Position numbers and translations under genes: made by a program
Part shown: positions 1 through 9,544 of the stretch, in pieces
Numbering within the stretch: position 1 is the stretch's first letter
Layout of the letters: each line of letters begins with the position of its first letter
Notes under the pieces: generated by a model
What the model was told of the DNA's origin: nothing
The model's database searches: none
Seen by the model: the letters and a program-made list of their open reading frames with translations, nothing else
From: Psococerastis gibbosa
Taxonomy: Eukaryota > Arthropoda > Insecta > Psocodea > Psocidae
DNA length: 64,000 nucleotides
Direction: 5' to 3'
Assembly (NCBI GenBank): GCA_963971405.1
Contig: OZ020486.1
Location: 30,589,419-30,653,418 of the forward strand

Positions 1-51
1 AGAATATAACTTTATGTAACTATAACATTCATTTCAATTAAACACGTCTGT

Positions 52-187
52 TTTTTATTCAAGTTTAAAACTAGTTTAAAACTAAGTTTAGAACAGTCTG
101 TTTTAAACAATCACTTTTTTTTACATTTTGTTTAAAACTAGTTTAAAACAGCTTGGTTTAATCAAACTGAATTAAACAAACTGTTTA
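52..187. repeat. Degenerate GTTTAAAAC-type repeat cluster
   Basis: The motif GTTTAAAAC and its reverse, often joined as AGTTTAAAACTAGTTTAAAAC, recurs about seven times in this short AT-rich block. Spacing is irregular, so it is a degenerate cluster rather than a clean tandem array. No function can be assigned. Confidence 0.6.
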
Positions 188-885
188 AAACAAAACAACT
201 CTGTACATGACCCGAGTCACTCTAAGAAACGCTGACGTTTCAAGAAAAAATGTGTCTAAGTCTATGAGCAATACAGTAGTGGAAAAGCCCCATAATCGCA
301 GCAAATCACACCGCTCCGTCAACCAGAAGATTGCTCGTAAATCGACTTTGGAAACGCAACTCAACCCCATTACAAATCCAAATTGAGACATTAAATTCGC
401 GATGCCACGTAATTAAGACCAACGGGGGGTCCCTTTTCTCCGAAACAAAGACATCAACAATGTCACCGTCCCCGGAATGCCCTAATCTTTTTCGGGGAAT
501 CAAAAAAACAAAAGCCGGTCTATAAAACACATAGCTGGTTTCGTCCCGCCGCGGTCCCGACGACTCTCCTATGTGGTCTTCAGCGGTCCAAAGATAAATC
601 CCAAAGAGATGCTGCTTTGTTGAGATTTCGCTGGATTTAGCAAGAACAGGTCCGGCACGAGTTCTGTCAGGTGGTCCAGCAGCCTCGGGCGCTCAGAAGA
701 AATCAAAAGTGAACCGGGTTTGGTTAGCTTCATTTGTCTTTTAACAACTTCACTATGGTAATTCACAAGCCGATTTTCAGCGTTATGTAATTTCTTCTCA
801 GTCTTCTTTTTAGCCTAAGGCTAGGACCTAGGCCCCATAATAGGTTCCTTAATAGTAATAATAGGCAAAAACGTATTCAGCAATT
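188..885. other. Unassigned sequence, no gene seen
   Basis: Only short overlapping open frames (under 75 codons) occur, none with a recognisable domain. No repeat shared with the rest of the window was noticed. Confidence 0.5.
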
Positions 886-893
886 CTAGGAGA

Positions 894-1158
894 CAAGCAC
901 CTAGCCAGGATTTTATTTCTGGAGGGGCTAACTACCAGGGGGTTGGGAGGGGGGGAGGGGTATGGAATACCCTCAGTAAAACGGCGGGTCAAGTCTTCCG
1001 TAATCTGCGGAAGTATATCTTTCACTATCGAATCTACTGTATATACACTGGATCGAGCGAGAATAAATATAAATAAACTAAAAAATAATTTTTCCCCTTT
1101 TTTTTACATTTCAGGAGGGGCTTCAGCCTCCAAAGCCCCCTCCCTGGCTACGTGCCTG
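894..1158. mobile_element. hAT-like MITE (265 bp) with poly-G interior
   Basis: Terminal inverted repeats read CAAGCACCTAGCCAGG at the left and, reverse-complemented, CAGGCACGTAGCCAGG at the right. Perfect 8-bp direct repeats CTAGGAGA flank it (886-893 and 1159-1166), the duplication size of hAT transposases. The ends begin CA and finish TG. G-rich runs lie inside the left end and C-rich runs inside the right end, as in the copies at 31.7, 35.8 and 38.8 kb. It has no coding capacity, so it is non-autonomous. Confidence 0.85.
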
Positions 1159-1166
1159 CTAGGAGA

Positions 1167-3110
1167 ACTCCATTTTTAGGATTTGAGCAAATCACCATTG
1201 GTATAACAGTCGTATCTTTAGGAACTGCACTTACGTAATCCCCCCCCCCACTATACACACTTGGCCAATAAAATAAATATAGGTGCGTAATACCTAAATT
1301 CAGATTCAAACCGTTTAGGTCCTTCATCATAAACTTCCAATTTGGAATTTCCAAATATTTCTTGCATCGAATAAATATTGGAGTGTCTAATCAGTACGTA
1401 CAGGTACCTGTATTCTGAACAAAAAGCTCCACCGCTTCTTGAATGACCTAGGATTTGAAAGGGAAGTGATGGAATTAAAATATTCATTATTTTAAATATG
1501 CCATATGAGTAAGAATAATGCCGAGGCGATACCACTCGATCGAAAATTCTGATGAGCTCTTCAATGTTACTCAACAAGATCAAAGTTTGGGCCCCTTGAC
1601 ATCGCCCATAGTTTGGGAAAACTTCCCTATCAGAATAGTTTCCGTGCTAAATCACAGCTCATTAACATCCATAGCAAACTCCATAAGCGAAACAGGGATC
1701 TTTTTTCATATATTTTCTTGCCAGGCGATATTAATATTAAACAATAGTCCCCCATATAAGATCGATCCGTTGCAGTGAGGCAATCCAAATCGTAATGGAA
1801 ATTATAGAACGATGGATTTTGCACTATGCAAAAATCAAATCAGTTTTTTTGGCTTGTGTCACTGATTTGGAATGACCCATTACGCCCTGAAAACATCTAC
1901 CCCGTTCCAAATTATGCTTGAAGCCTAGACCTCCATTGTACACAATTCTGGCAGAACAAAAAGAATAAAATTATCAGTAATAAATGGCGGTACACAAATA
2001 AAACGTTGACCACCAATTTGCGGCTGGCAAAAACCTACAAAAAACTGTCTTCGGCTGCCATGTGAATGGAAGCGGAGCGGAACATAAATCCATAAAATTT
2101 CCTATACCTAATAGGGCAATTCAATTGTCAGGACTTGTAAAAGTTTTCCTAATAAAGAAATCTAATCGAATCCAAGTCGAATCACCAAGGCAAACAACGC
2201 CCGATCTCATCTTCCCTGTTTTTCTCGGTCTTTACTCTAAAAGGAAATACAGTTTTTAGAAGAGAGGTTTCCCTGTAATGAGAAGATTGTAGCATAGGGT
2301 CTATTTAGACTGGAAGTGAAAATCCAATCGTTGATGAAGTCATTAATTTGGTTAGATGTACATCATAACAGATAGTTTTTATACATTGCCAAATAAATTA
2401 GGTGTGGTACCACCAGGTATTCTATTTCTGCTCTTCCTTTGGCTTTTTTGCTCGGTAGTACTGCATAGAACTGAGAATTTACGCAGGTACGGCTTTAGGA
2501 ACATTTTTAGGCAGGTTTTGACACTGAACATTAAAATTTTTGCCATCGTAAGATCATCACTACAGTCTTATCTCGAAAAAAGAGGTCAGCTATGAATAAT
2601 AATTAGTGGCGTAGCATGTATGTAAGTGCAGTACCCTTGTATTCCCCCTCAAGCTAACCATAAATGTATCGGCAATATATTGTGTTGCAACCCCCCGATA
2701 ACAGTTAAAGTGCACTTATATAGCAAATAACATAACAATAGCCTAAAGATATTGTATATACTGGATGTAAACGTACAGTTGACAATATTATTATTAGTAT
2801 TTCCAGAGGTAAAAAAACACATTCATTGTACAATATTCTGTTGCCACTACAAAATTATGCGAAAATGTAAATTCCGTACAATGTTAAATGCAAAAACTTG
2901 ACGTCTGTTAATTGAAGTGGAGCAGTTAACATTATGCACTTATTAAAGTTAACCATTGAGTACGGTATTATAAAACAGCATACAAAGGCTATGCTGCTTT
3001 TGATTTCCCACATGACGGAAAAGGTATTAAAACAAAAAATTACATAAAAAATTTAACGGGAGGAAATGCACTGTGATAAGTTGTATGTCACTGTTTTTCT
3101 TCTTTGTCTC
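1167..3110. other. Unassigned sequence, no gene seen
   Basis: Contains small open frames, the longest 110 codons on the minus strand at 1251-1583. Its product has no motif I recognise, and it overlaps an 86-codon frame on the other strand. A poly-C run lies at about 1241-1250. Near 2606 the string GTGGCGTAGCATG resembles a transposon terminus, but I found no matching inverted end. Confidence 0.45.
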
Positions 3111-3136
3111 CCACCTTGTTAGTAGTAGTACCCCGA

Positions 3137-3302
3137 CAGGGACGGATCCAGCCCATTGGGGGGGGGGGGCGGGGGGTAGTTGTGGGCCAAAATAGGAAAA
3201 AACATGTAGGATCAATTAAATCAGAGCGTAATAATAAATTAAATTGGAATAAATTTACGAAATTTGGGGGGGGGGGGCAGCTACCCCTGCCCGTCCGTCC
3301 GT
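3137..3302. mobile_element. Possible poly-G MITE remnant
   Basis: The segment starts CAGGGACGGATCCAG, similar to the left end of the MITE at 35781, and carries two long poly-G tracts (about 3159-3176 and 3265-3275). It finishes near repeated CCGTCCGTCC, which partly mirrors the start. The inverted repeat is imperfect and no clear 8-bp duplication is visible, so this is tentative. A short (TAG)n run lies just upstream, at about 3119-3130. Confidence 0.3.
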
Positions 3303-3409
3303 CCATACTTCAGGGTGTCAAGGGACTCCCAGTTCATACACACACAATCTTTGTTGTTGGGCATAGGTTGTGGGCTCAGCAATGGAACCAAGCCTTCGTG
3401 TTTGATCTT

Positions 3410-3465
3410 GCTATGCTATGAGTGAGTATCCTCCTGACTATAGTGGATTCCGAACCACTTGGTTT
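3410..3465 (-). mobile_element. SINE2 fragment
   Basis: Matches an internal part of the full SINE2 copies at 5966 and 43003, including TAGTGGATTCCGAACCACTT. Both ends are missing. The run TAGTAGTAGTA about 290 bp upstream could be its displaced tail, but this is not demonstrable. Confidence 0.6.
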
Positions 3466-3532
3466 CAGCCTCTCACGTGAATAATTATTTCTAATTATGT
3501 GAATAGGTGGCGGGATGAGACCCGTGAATTAT

Positions 3533-4372
3533 TGCTTTCCAATTTATACGTATAGTATAAGGAAAGCTTTTTTTGACCCCGAGATTTCAACGGATTTACA
3601 CGTTTTGAGGTCCCAGGAACCCAAAAAAGTGGTCTTTACGAAATGTCTGTCTGTCTATCGCTCTGTCTGTCTGTCTGTCTGTAGTTCTGCCTGTTCATCG
3701 ATTTCCGGGCAAACTACTCGGTCGATGTTGATGAAATTTGGCATGTAGGTTCACAAAAATCATACCTCGGGACTTTTTTTTATTTTGGGGTAACTCAATT
3801 TTGAGGGGTTTTATTCTCAAAAAACACCTAAAAAAATTATTTCTCCAAAACGGCTCCAACGATTTCTTTTAAACACACATGTATTGTAGTCGTTATTTAT
3901 GTAAACAAAATGCGGAGGGTCACTTCTGGGGGAAAAAAAATAAAAATAAGTCAATTTTCATGAAAAATGACTAAAAAATCATTTTTCTGCGGAACCTTTC
4001 TATCGATGATTTCTACCTGCAGGCATGCTTTAGGTGCTTTTAATTGAGTAACACAACCAAACAGGTTGCTTTCCTAAAAAAATATTTGGTTCTGTGCAAA
4101 AAATAATTTTTTGGAGAAATTATGGAAACTTCACGCTCCAATACATTGCGCGCTCTAGCCCTGCCATTGTTACTACTGTGACAAAGCATTGGTCTGTTCG
4201 TTCCAGAATATGCAATTGAGTTTTAATGGGATTATAATATATTGAGGGGACCCCCCCCCCCAGGGATCCGATATTTAACCATAGGGAAATTATTTACTAT
4301 GAAATTACACATTATTATGTCTATCTACTAATTTATAAATTGGAAAGCATGTTCGAGTAAGCTCGGACCGGT
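3533..4372 (+). mobile_element. Helentron-like non-autonomous element, copy 1
   Basis: An 840-bp element. It begins TGCTTTCCAATTTAT, and an inverted copy (ATAAATTGGAAAGCA) lies about 30 bp inside the right end. That is followed by a hairpin (GTTCGAG, loop, CTCGGAC) and a CCGGT terminus. The flank reads T before and T after, with no target duplication visible. A (GTCT)n microsatellite lies near 3645-3685 and a poly-C run near 4249-4261. Subterminal inverted repeats, a 3' hairpin, T-T flanks and GTCY repeats together match what is published for DINE-1-type (Helentron-associated) elements. It encodes no protein; short frames across the GTCT repeat give Ser/Val/Cys-rich peptides. The strand is chosen so the hairpin is at the 3' end. 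Confidence 0.7.
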
Positions 4373-4381
4373 TATTTTACT

Positions 4382-4772
4382 AAAGTCCAGCTAGATCGTT
4401 ATCTTCTACACTCTGGATGATAATAATTATGAAGTCTTTATTGAAAAAATATACATTTTGCACCTAACTGTACAAATCAGCGGATATCACCAGCAAGTCA
4501 ATAACCGCCTCACACGATTACCAAATCCCATCAGGCCGGCAAGTGCGACAGGTTACTGGCAATATCTATCATGTACACATTCATCGAGGCCATCGAACAT
4601 AGCAGTATATTGGGCGGTTCAGATTGAAGAGAATGCAAGAAGCGACATGCGAACATCACCGACAAGAATTACTGTTTCTACACAAACTACGATGGAGGCA
4701 ATGCAAGGTTGGTAATGCGGCCACTATTCATGAAACAATGAAACAATTTGGAAGCTGAGTTGTAACTTATCG
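4382..4772. other. Unassigned sequence, no gene seen
   Basis: An 85-codon open frame (4458-4715, plus strand) has no recognisable motif and no supporting context. No repeat match was noticed. Confidence 0.4.
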
Positions 4773-4780
4773 AAATAGGC

Positions 4781-4838
4781 CTAACCGCTAGGTTGGCTTA
4801 GTAATAGAAACAATAAAAAGTCCTTATTTATTTATTTT
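4781..4838 (+). mobile_element. SINE1 3' tail fragment
   Basis: Matches the end of SINE1: CTAACCGCTAGGTTGGCTTA, then GTAATAGAA and a TTTATTTATTTT tail. The tRNA-like head and middle are absent. Confidence 0.75.
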
Positions 4839-5017
4839 ATGATAACAGTAATAGGTCATCAAAACAAGGTAGATGTTCTTACTTTTCAACTATACTGCAA
4901 ATGAAACTTCGGCTACGTAATTATTGATCTCCTCTCTGTAATTCTGCAATACTGTAATAAGTTAAAATGAAATAAAAAATAATAATTCTTGGCTGATTCA
5001 TACTGTAGCAATACAAA

Positions 5018-5200
5018 AATAAAACAAACTTAAAACAAAAGAGAATTAAAACTCTTCATAAAAAAAAACTATCAACTTCTGATGAATGCGCGCAGATATT
5101 TTATTTAAAAAATGAAACAAACTTAAAACAAAAGAGAATTGAAATTCTTCATAAAAAAAACTATCAACTTCTGATGAATGCGTGTAGATATTTTATTCAA
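5018..5200. repeat. Two-unit tandem duplication, 93-bp period
   Basis: The block starting near 5021 (ACAAACTTAAAACAAAAGAG ...) recurs from about 5114, with GAGAATT at 5041 and again at 5134. The two units differ by only a few substitutions and short A-run length changes, so the duplication looks fairly recent. Confidence 0.85.
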
Positions 5201-5204
5201 TGAG

Positions 5205-5950
5205 GATAAACCAAAGATTGAGAAGAGAAACTAAATCATGTCGACGATACTTTGATGCATAAAAAAGTTGGCGAATAAAACTGCACTTTAATCTTGGTGG
5301 ATGCATTTATCTCCTTTCCACTCGCGAATTTTGCACCAAGTATTTTAACTTTTGCTTGCGCTGAATTAACTGGCATCTCTCAAGTTTGCCAACTTTCGTT
5401 CCCCCACCCCCGTCCAATTTCAACCTCCTATCCCCCCTATTGTCCCAACATCAGTCCCCAGAATTCATTTGTTCCTTGCACCTGCAATATGAAGAAATAA
5501 CCAAGTCTCATTTTACTAATGTTGAAGACTTATTACGTTCTCGTCAAGACAGCAGAAATTTCATTTTGCTCATTGTATATTATTATTTGTAATATTGTAC
5601 TATATTATTATTATTATTATTTTATACAGTAAACGTTCAATTTTAAACTGCACTGGTTTAATGGTTCAAATAAAATTAAAAAAAATTAAAAAAATGGTTC
5701 ATTAGTGAATTGTATAAAATTTTTATTGTATAGTATTTATACCTTGCTACAAAATTAAATAGTTAAAAAACTTCTTAAAAACTGGTATAGTACCCTCAGT
5801 GCTCTGTTTTTTTATCATACTCAAAATAACTTACTATACGGCATGGTAAACAAAGTGGAAACTGTAAGAAAAATATAATATGTAAGTTTCGCTCTGTGTT
5901 TCCTCACAGGTATTATTATACTATTTTGGTCGGAAAGAGACCATGAGGCT
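5205..5950. other. Unassigned sequence, no gene seen
   Basis: Short overlapping open frames around 5294-5592 have no recognisable product. An ATT trinucleotide run lies near 5603-5621, and the remainder is AT-rich. Confidence 0.4.
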
Positions 5951-5965
5951 GAGGCTAATGGAGTA

Positions 5966-6203
5966 GTAGTAGTATGGTTGGACACAGTCCCAGGCCACGG
6001 TGTGGGCCCATAGGACAGTGGACCTCCTGATTATAGTGGATTCCGAACCACTTGGGAAACACAGTAAAGTCACACGATTAGTTCGGAGGTGACCGGGACA
6101 AGTCCTACCATGTTTCCCTACCGGCACTGAGCACATTACCAAGTTATCTGCATCTTTGAACCTGCTCCGGTCCGCTGGATTCAACTTGGTAAGGCAGCCG
6201 GCT
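5966..6203 (-). mobile_element. SINE2, full-length copy
   Basis: A 238-bp unit flanked by a 14-bp direct repeat, AGGCTAATGGAGTA (5952-5965) and AGGCTAATTGAGTA (6204-6217), with one mismatch. On the minus strand it begins AGCCGGCTGCCTTACCAAGT and ends with a (CTA)n tail, seen here as TAGTAGTAGTATGG at the left edge. Long target duplications and a short-repeat tail indicate LINE-mediated insertion. No clear A and B boxes of a tRNA promoter were identified, so the origin of its head is unknown. An open frame runs through it, as in the other two full copies. Confidence 0.8.
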
Positions 6204-6289
6204 AGGCTAATTGAGTAACAATGTCACAATAGGTTCTAACAGCTGAGTCCCAACACTATATCTGTTTGAATATTGGTGGGAAAGCTGAT

Positions 6290-6661
6290 GCCGGTTTTTT
6301 TTATAGCTTTGTCACGTTTAGAGAACTATTCAAAATAGCAGGTGTACAAACTATAAAACAACGGTTCGTGAAAGAGTCTATAATAGAAATACAAAAAAAA
6401 AAAAACACACACGTCCTAGAAACCACTCATCATCATAACACTAGATCTATTACAACAAAACCACTAATGCAAAATCGCACACGGACAAAACTTACACAAA
6501 GGCAAACACAATTCACAGGCCTAATCTATTACAACAAACTGCCCTTGGACATAAAAAACATAAACAACATCAATATTTTCAAAAGGAAAATGCAAAACTG
6601 GATTGTCTCAGAAATCATAATAATAATAATAATACGATATAAATGTACCAAATACTTCTAA
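6290..6661 (+). pseudogene. Non-LTR retrotransposon ORF2 C-terminus
   Basis: The translated tail has the layout seen downstream of the reverse transcriptase domain in jockey/CR1-type LINEs: a hydrophobic stretch (ELFKIAGVQTIKQRFV), then HHHNTRS, then YYNKLPLDIKNI and FKRKMQNWI before the stop. The reverse transcriptase motifs themselves are missing, so the copy is 5'-truncated. A poly-A run near 6393-6405 and an ATA run near the end suggest decay. The frame opens with an ATG at 6266, but that start is not meaningful for a truncated LINE. It lies about 60 bp downstream of a SINE2 copy. Confidence 0.6.
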
Positions 6662-7027
6662 TAAACATGCTCTCCAATTTAAATTTAATTGTAATTTTAA
6701 CCGTTAACTGTATGTATATGTATTTATTTTTTTATTTTTGACACACGGATCATATTCTAAATAAATCATTCTTAACCAGTTTCTACCAGCTACATGACAT
6801 CAAATAGTATTTTCATAAACATTTCCCTCAGAAAAGGAACATTAATTTAATTTAATTACTTTAGCATTAATATTTTGATTTTGATCCTGGATGCTTTTAT
6901 ACGCTAAGATAGGTAACCAACGTTAAACCGCACACGGGCTAGTGCCTTGCGGTGTATCAACTATGTCATAAATTTGTAATTAATTTGTTAATGGTATAAA
7001 TAAAATAATAATAATAATAATAATAGA
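6662..7027 (+). repeat. Probable LINE 3' untranslated region with (ATA)n tail
   Basis: The sequence after the truncated LINE frame is AT-rich. It contains a potential stem (ACCGCA ... TGCGGT near 6926-6955) and finishes in an ATA-type run near 7003-7026. A simple-repeat 3' terminus is typical of several LINE clades. The link to the frame upstream is inferred from adjacency. Confidence 0.4.
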
Positions 7028-7029
7028 AT

Positions 7030-7490
7030 AAATATTTACAGGGCAGCCTGTGACACCAACTTGGACCACACTTGGACGTTTACATTGGTCGAGGTATGCA
7101 CACTATCTCAATTACTGTCACGACAAAAGAAGACTTACATTTATTAATAGTTAGCTTATGCTCTCAGGCGTTCCAATGGAAGAGAACAGAAGGGCTATTC
7201 CCAGATTATGGGAAACCAGTTTTAAATAGTGGGATTAATGGTGGACGGAATTTAGGTATTGATACGGCAAAAGCTTTGTATCGCGCCCATTTATCACTTC
7301 ATCGCGGCAATGAATCCTTTCATGTTTAGATATACATCTGCTACATAAATTCAAAACAGCATCAATCACATTATAGCGCCCTGCAGCAAGGGAAACCGTC
7401 AACAGCTGTCGAGTGTCGTAATTTTGCGGCTCAATAATCATTTCGCATTCGCCTACTTTATACAAAGCAAATATATTTAATTTAGGTCTA
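7030..7490. other. Unassigned sequence with unrecognised ORFs
   Basis: An 85-codon plus-strand frame (7072-7329) and a 76-codon minus-strand frame (7235-7465) overlap. Neither has a motif I recognise, and base composition does not favour either. They may be decayed transposon sequence. Confidence 0.35.
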
Positions 7491-7494
7491 ATAT

Positions 7495-7670
7495 GACTGT
7501 CTTTTTTAGTCGCAATCTATTGATTGATAAGCAGGAAATCTTTCCAACTTCTCCACCATTTATCTCCGTCCTGGACCGTTCTCTTAATATGAATTCCAAG
7601 TAGGTTTCGCTTGTCAAAATATCTTTCTTGAGGCTTTCTGCGTAGGTACCTTCAAATCTCAATAGTGCCT
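7495..7670 (-). pseudogene. LINE ORF tail fragment
   Basis: Read on the minus strand in a shifted frame, it gives KRTVQDGDKWWRSW followed by an INQSIATKK-like end. This resembles the extreme C-terminus of RTE-like LINE proteins and the fragment at 52.0 kb (KRTVQIRQEWRRK). Frameshifts are needed, so it is a relic. The string CGCAATCTATTGATTG recurs in related form near 39293. Confidence 0.4.
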
Positions 7671-7808
7671 CCTAATAAGGTCCTTTGTGTGCGATCTGGT
7701 GTCCTATCCACTTATCACGGATATGATGGTTATGAGTGTTGAAACAAACAAAACACCGAGTTTTTTCGATTTTATTTATGCATTTAATGTACTTATGGAC
7801 GAATTCGA

Positions 7809-7866
7809 ATGAAAAAGTGTTTTGTTCGTTTCATTGTCTGGTCCAACCGTAGAGACAATTTGGCAC
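7809..7866. other. Left flank of PIF-like MITE
   Basis: A short flank containing the start of a 62-codon frame. That frame runs into the MITE's left arm and is therefore not a gene. Confidence 0.3.
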
Positions 7867-8267
7867 TAAGGCGGGGATTCCACCGACCGGATAGGGCTAA
7901 ATACAAAAACGGTGACGTGGTAGCAGACATTCAAGACTTAGGCGGGATTTCCACCGACCTCGCATTGCAGAATGCAAATGACATTGACGGAAATTAGAAT
8001 TTTTCTTTTTATAGTAATCTATTAAAATGTTTGTAATTAACATATCCCATGACGCCATTTTTTAATTTTAGTTTGTTTGTTTGTGATTTTACTGTACGAT
8101 CATTGATCAATTTTAACTATGGCATAGAGGAAAACAAACATTTCCGTCAATGTCATTTGCATTCTGCAATGCGAGGTCGGTGGAAGCCCCGCCTAAGTCT
8201 TGAATGTCTGCTACCACGTCACCGTTTTTGTATTTAGCCCTAGCCGGTCGGTGGAAACTCCGCCTAA
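7867..8267. mobile_element. PIF/Harbinger-like palindromic MITE, copy P1
   Basis: The element (7870-8264) is flanked by TAA on both sides, the 3-bp TWA duplication of PIF/Harbinger. Arms of about 125 bp are inverted copies: GGCGGGGATTCCACCGACCG on the left pairs with CGGTCGGTGGAAACTCCGCC on the right. The terminal motif occurs twice per arm, with a second TTAGGCGGGATTTCCACCGA near 7939 and its inverse near 8180-8200. The roughly 140-bp loop contains AACATATCCCATGACGCCAT, also present in the copies at 13.6 and 43.2 kb. No transposase is encoded. Confidence 0.85.
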
Positions 8268-8274
8268 CACCGTA

Positions 8275-9290
8275 TGGCCACTGCTTTTGAAAGCGTGGAC
8301 ATAACCTTCAAACCTAGCATATTTTTGTAACAAAAATAGTGGTGGTGTCCGATTTTCTCTTAACGCAGTGTTTTGAATTTACTTTGTGCTCTATCGAACC
8401 ATCAGTTGGAATATTACTGCAGGAATTTTTTTTTTTTTGGGGGGGGGGGGGGTAGGTAATCCCAATTCTCAAATGCCCCTATAATTGAAGCAAGAAGAGC
8501 GCTCAATCAATGTCACAAGCGGGAACTAAGAAAAGGCAAGCAAAAATGTAGGGGCTTATTAGAGACGAAGTAGAATTTCGGTGGAGACATGTTTGTGGTT
8601 GTCATCTGCCCACGTGCGTCTAAACCACTCGATAAACCACGTCATGCAGGGCCAAGTTCCCACAAAACTGCCATTCACTTTCCTCTCCTAATTTTATTAG
8701 TCATAAATAACGTAAAGTTCAGCACCTTACTATAAAACTTATCCTTTGGCAAGGCAATTAAGATACCGTTAACAAAATAATAATACGTGAAATTAACTTC
8801 TGACACTATAAACTATACTTTACGATTGTTCGATGCGTAGAATATACGTACACTACGCAAAATTCTTAGGGCAGCATTATTGTTCATGTAGACAGAGTAA
8901 TTTGAAGATCCCAGACCAAGGGGAGCAAAGAACGCACTGAAAACCCAAAACACTGAAGTCTGAATAAAAAGTGAAAAAAAATTACCTACCAAGCCGCATT
9001 TTTTAATTATTTTACTGTAACAGTGCTTTGTAGAACTAATGATTATCCGAGCGTGTAATACTGTCTATTCGCTATAATGAATGCATTATGCCAAAGGTAG
9101 TTTAAAAAGTGGTTTCAATTCTTCGGATCCAGTTTCAATTCAAAATCTAAAACTTTCACTCCTTCGCAATACTTAATGCCTTTCAAAAATCAAATCTCTT
9201 ATCCCTTCCTCAATTACAATAGCAAACTTCCTCCAAAATACATTATGATTATGGAATTTTGCTAATTACACGATTGCATAACTTAATTAA
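8275..9290. other. Unassigned sequence, no gene seen
   Basis: AT-rich with a combined poly-T/poly-G run near 8429-8453. No protein, RNA or repeat family was recognised. Confidence 0.45.
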
Positions 9291-9295
9291 AAGGG

Positions 9296-9544
9296 GTGGA
9301 TCAAACGTACAGAATTGCGGACGAGGGGGATGCTAAAGCAGACGATATTGTTCTGCACCTTGTTAAGTTTAAGTCTTCAGGCTTTCCAAGTTTCGTGGAG
9401 AGTTTGCAGGACTTGGAAATTAAGTTTTGGGCCGTGCCTAATATAATTGGAGTGCTCGCACGAGTGAAACGACAACAACCAAACATTATGCGTCGCAATT
9501 TTAGAACAAAATTTCAACAATCACAAGATATACATGGATTATAG
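9296..9544 (+). other. Unrecognised 82-codon open frame
   Basis: The product has a charged, coding-looking composition (for example KADDIVLHLVKFKSSG and FVESLQDLEIKFWAV) but matches no family I know. There is no repeat match elsewhere in the window, no splice or promoter context, and an overlapping 65-codon frame on the other strand. It could be a decayed transposon piece or an isolated exon, or simply chance. Confidence 0.25.

Noticed and set aside
3515-3748. Ser/Val/Cys-rich open frame as a secreted peptide
   Set aside because: The SVCLSVC pattern is the translation of (GTCT)n in a transposon copy.
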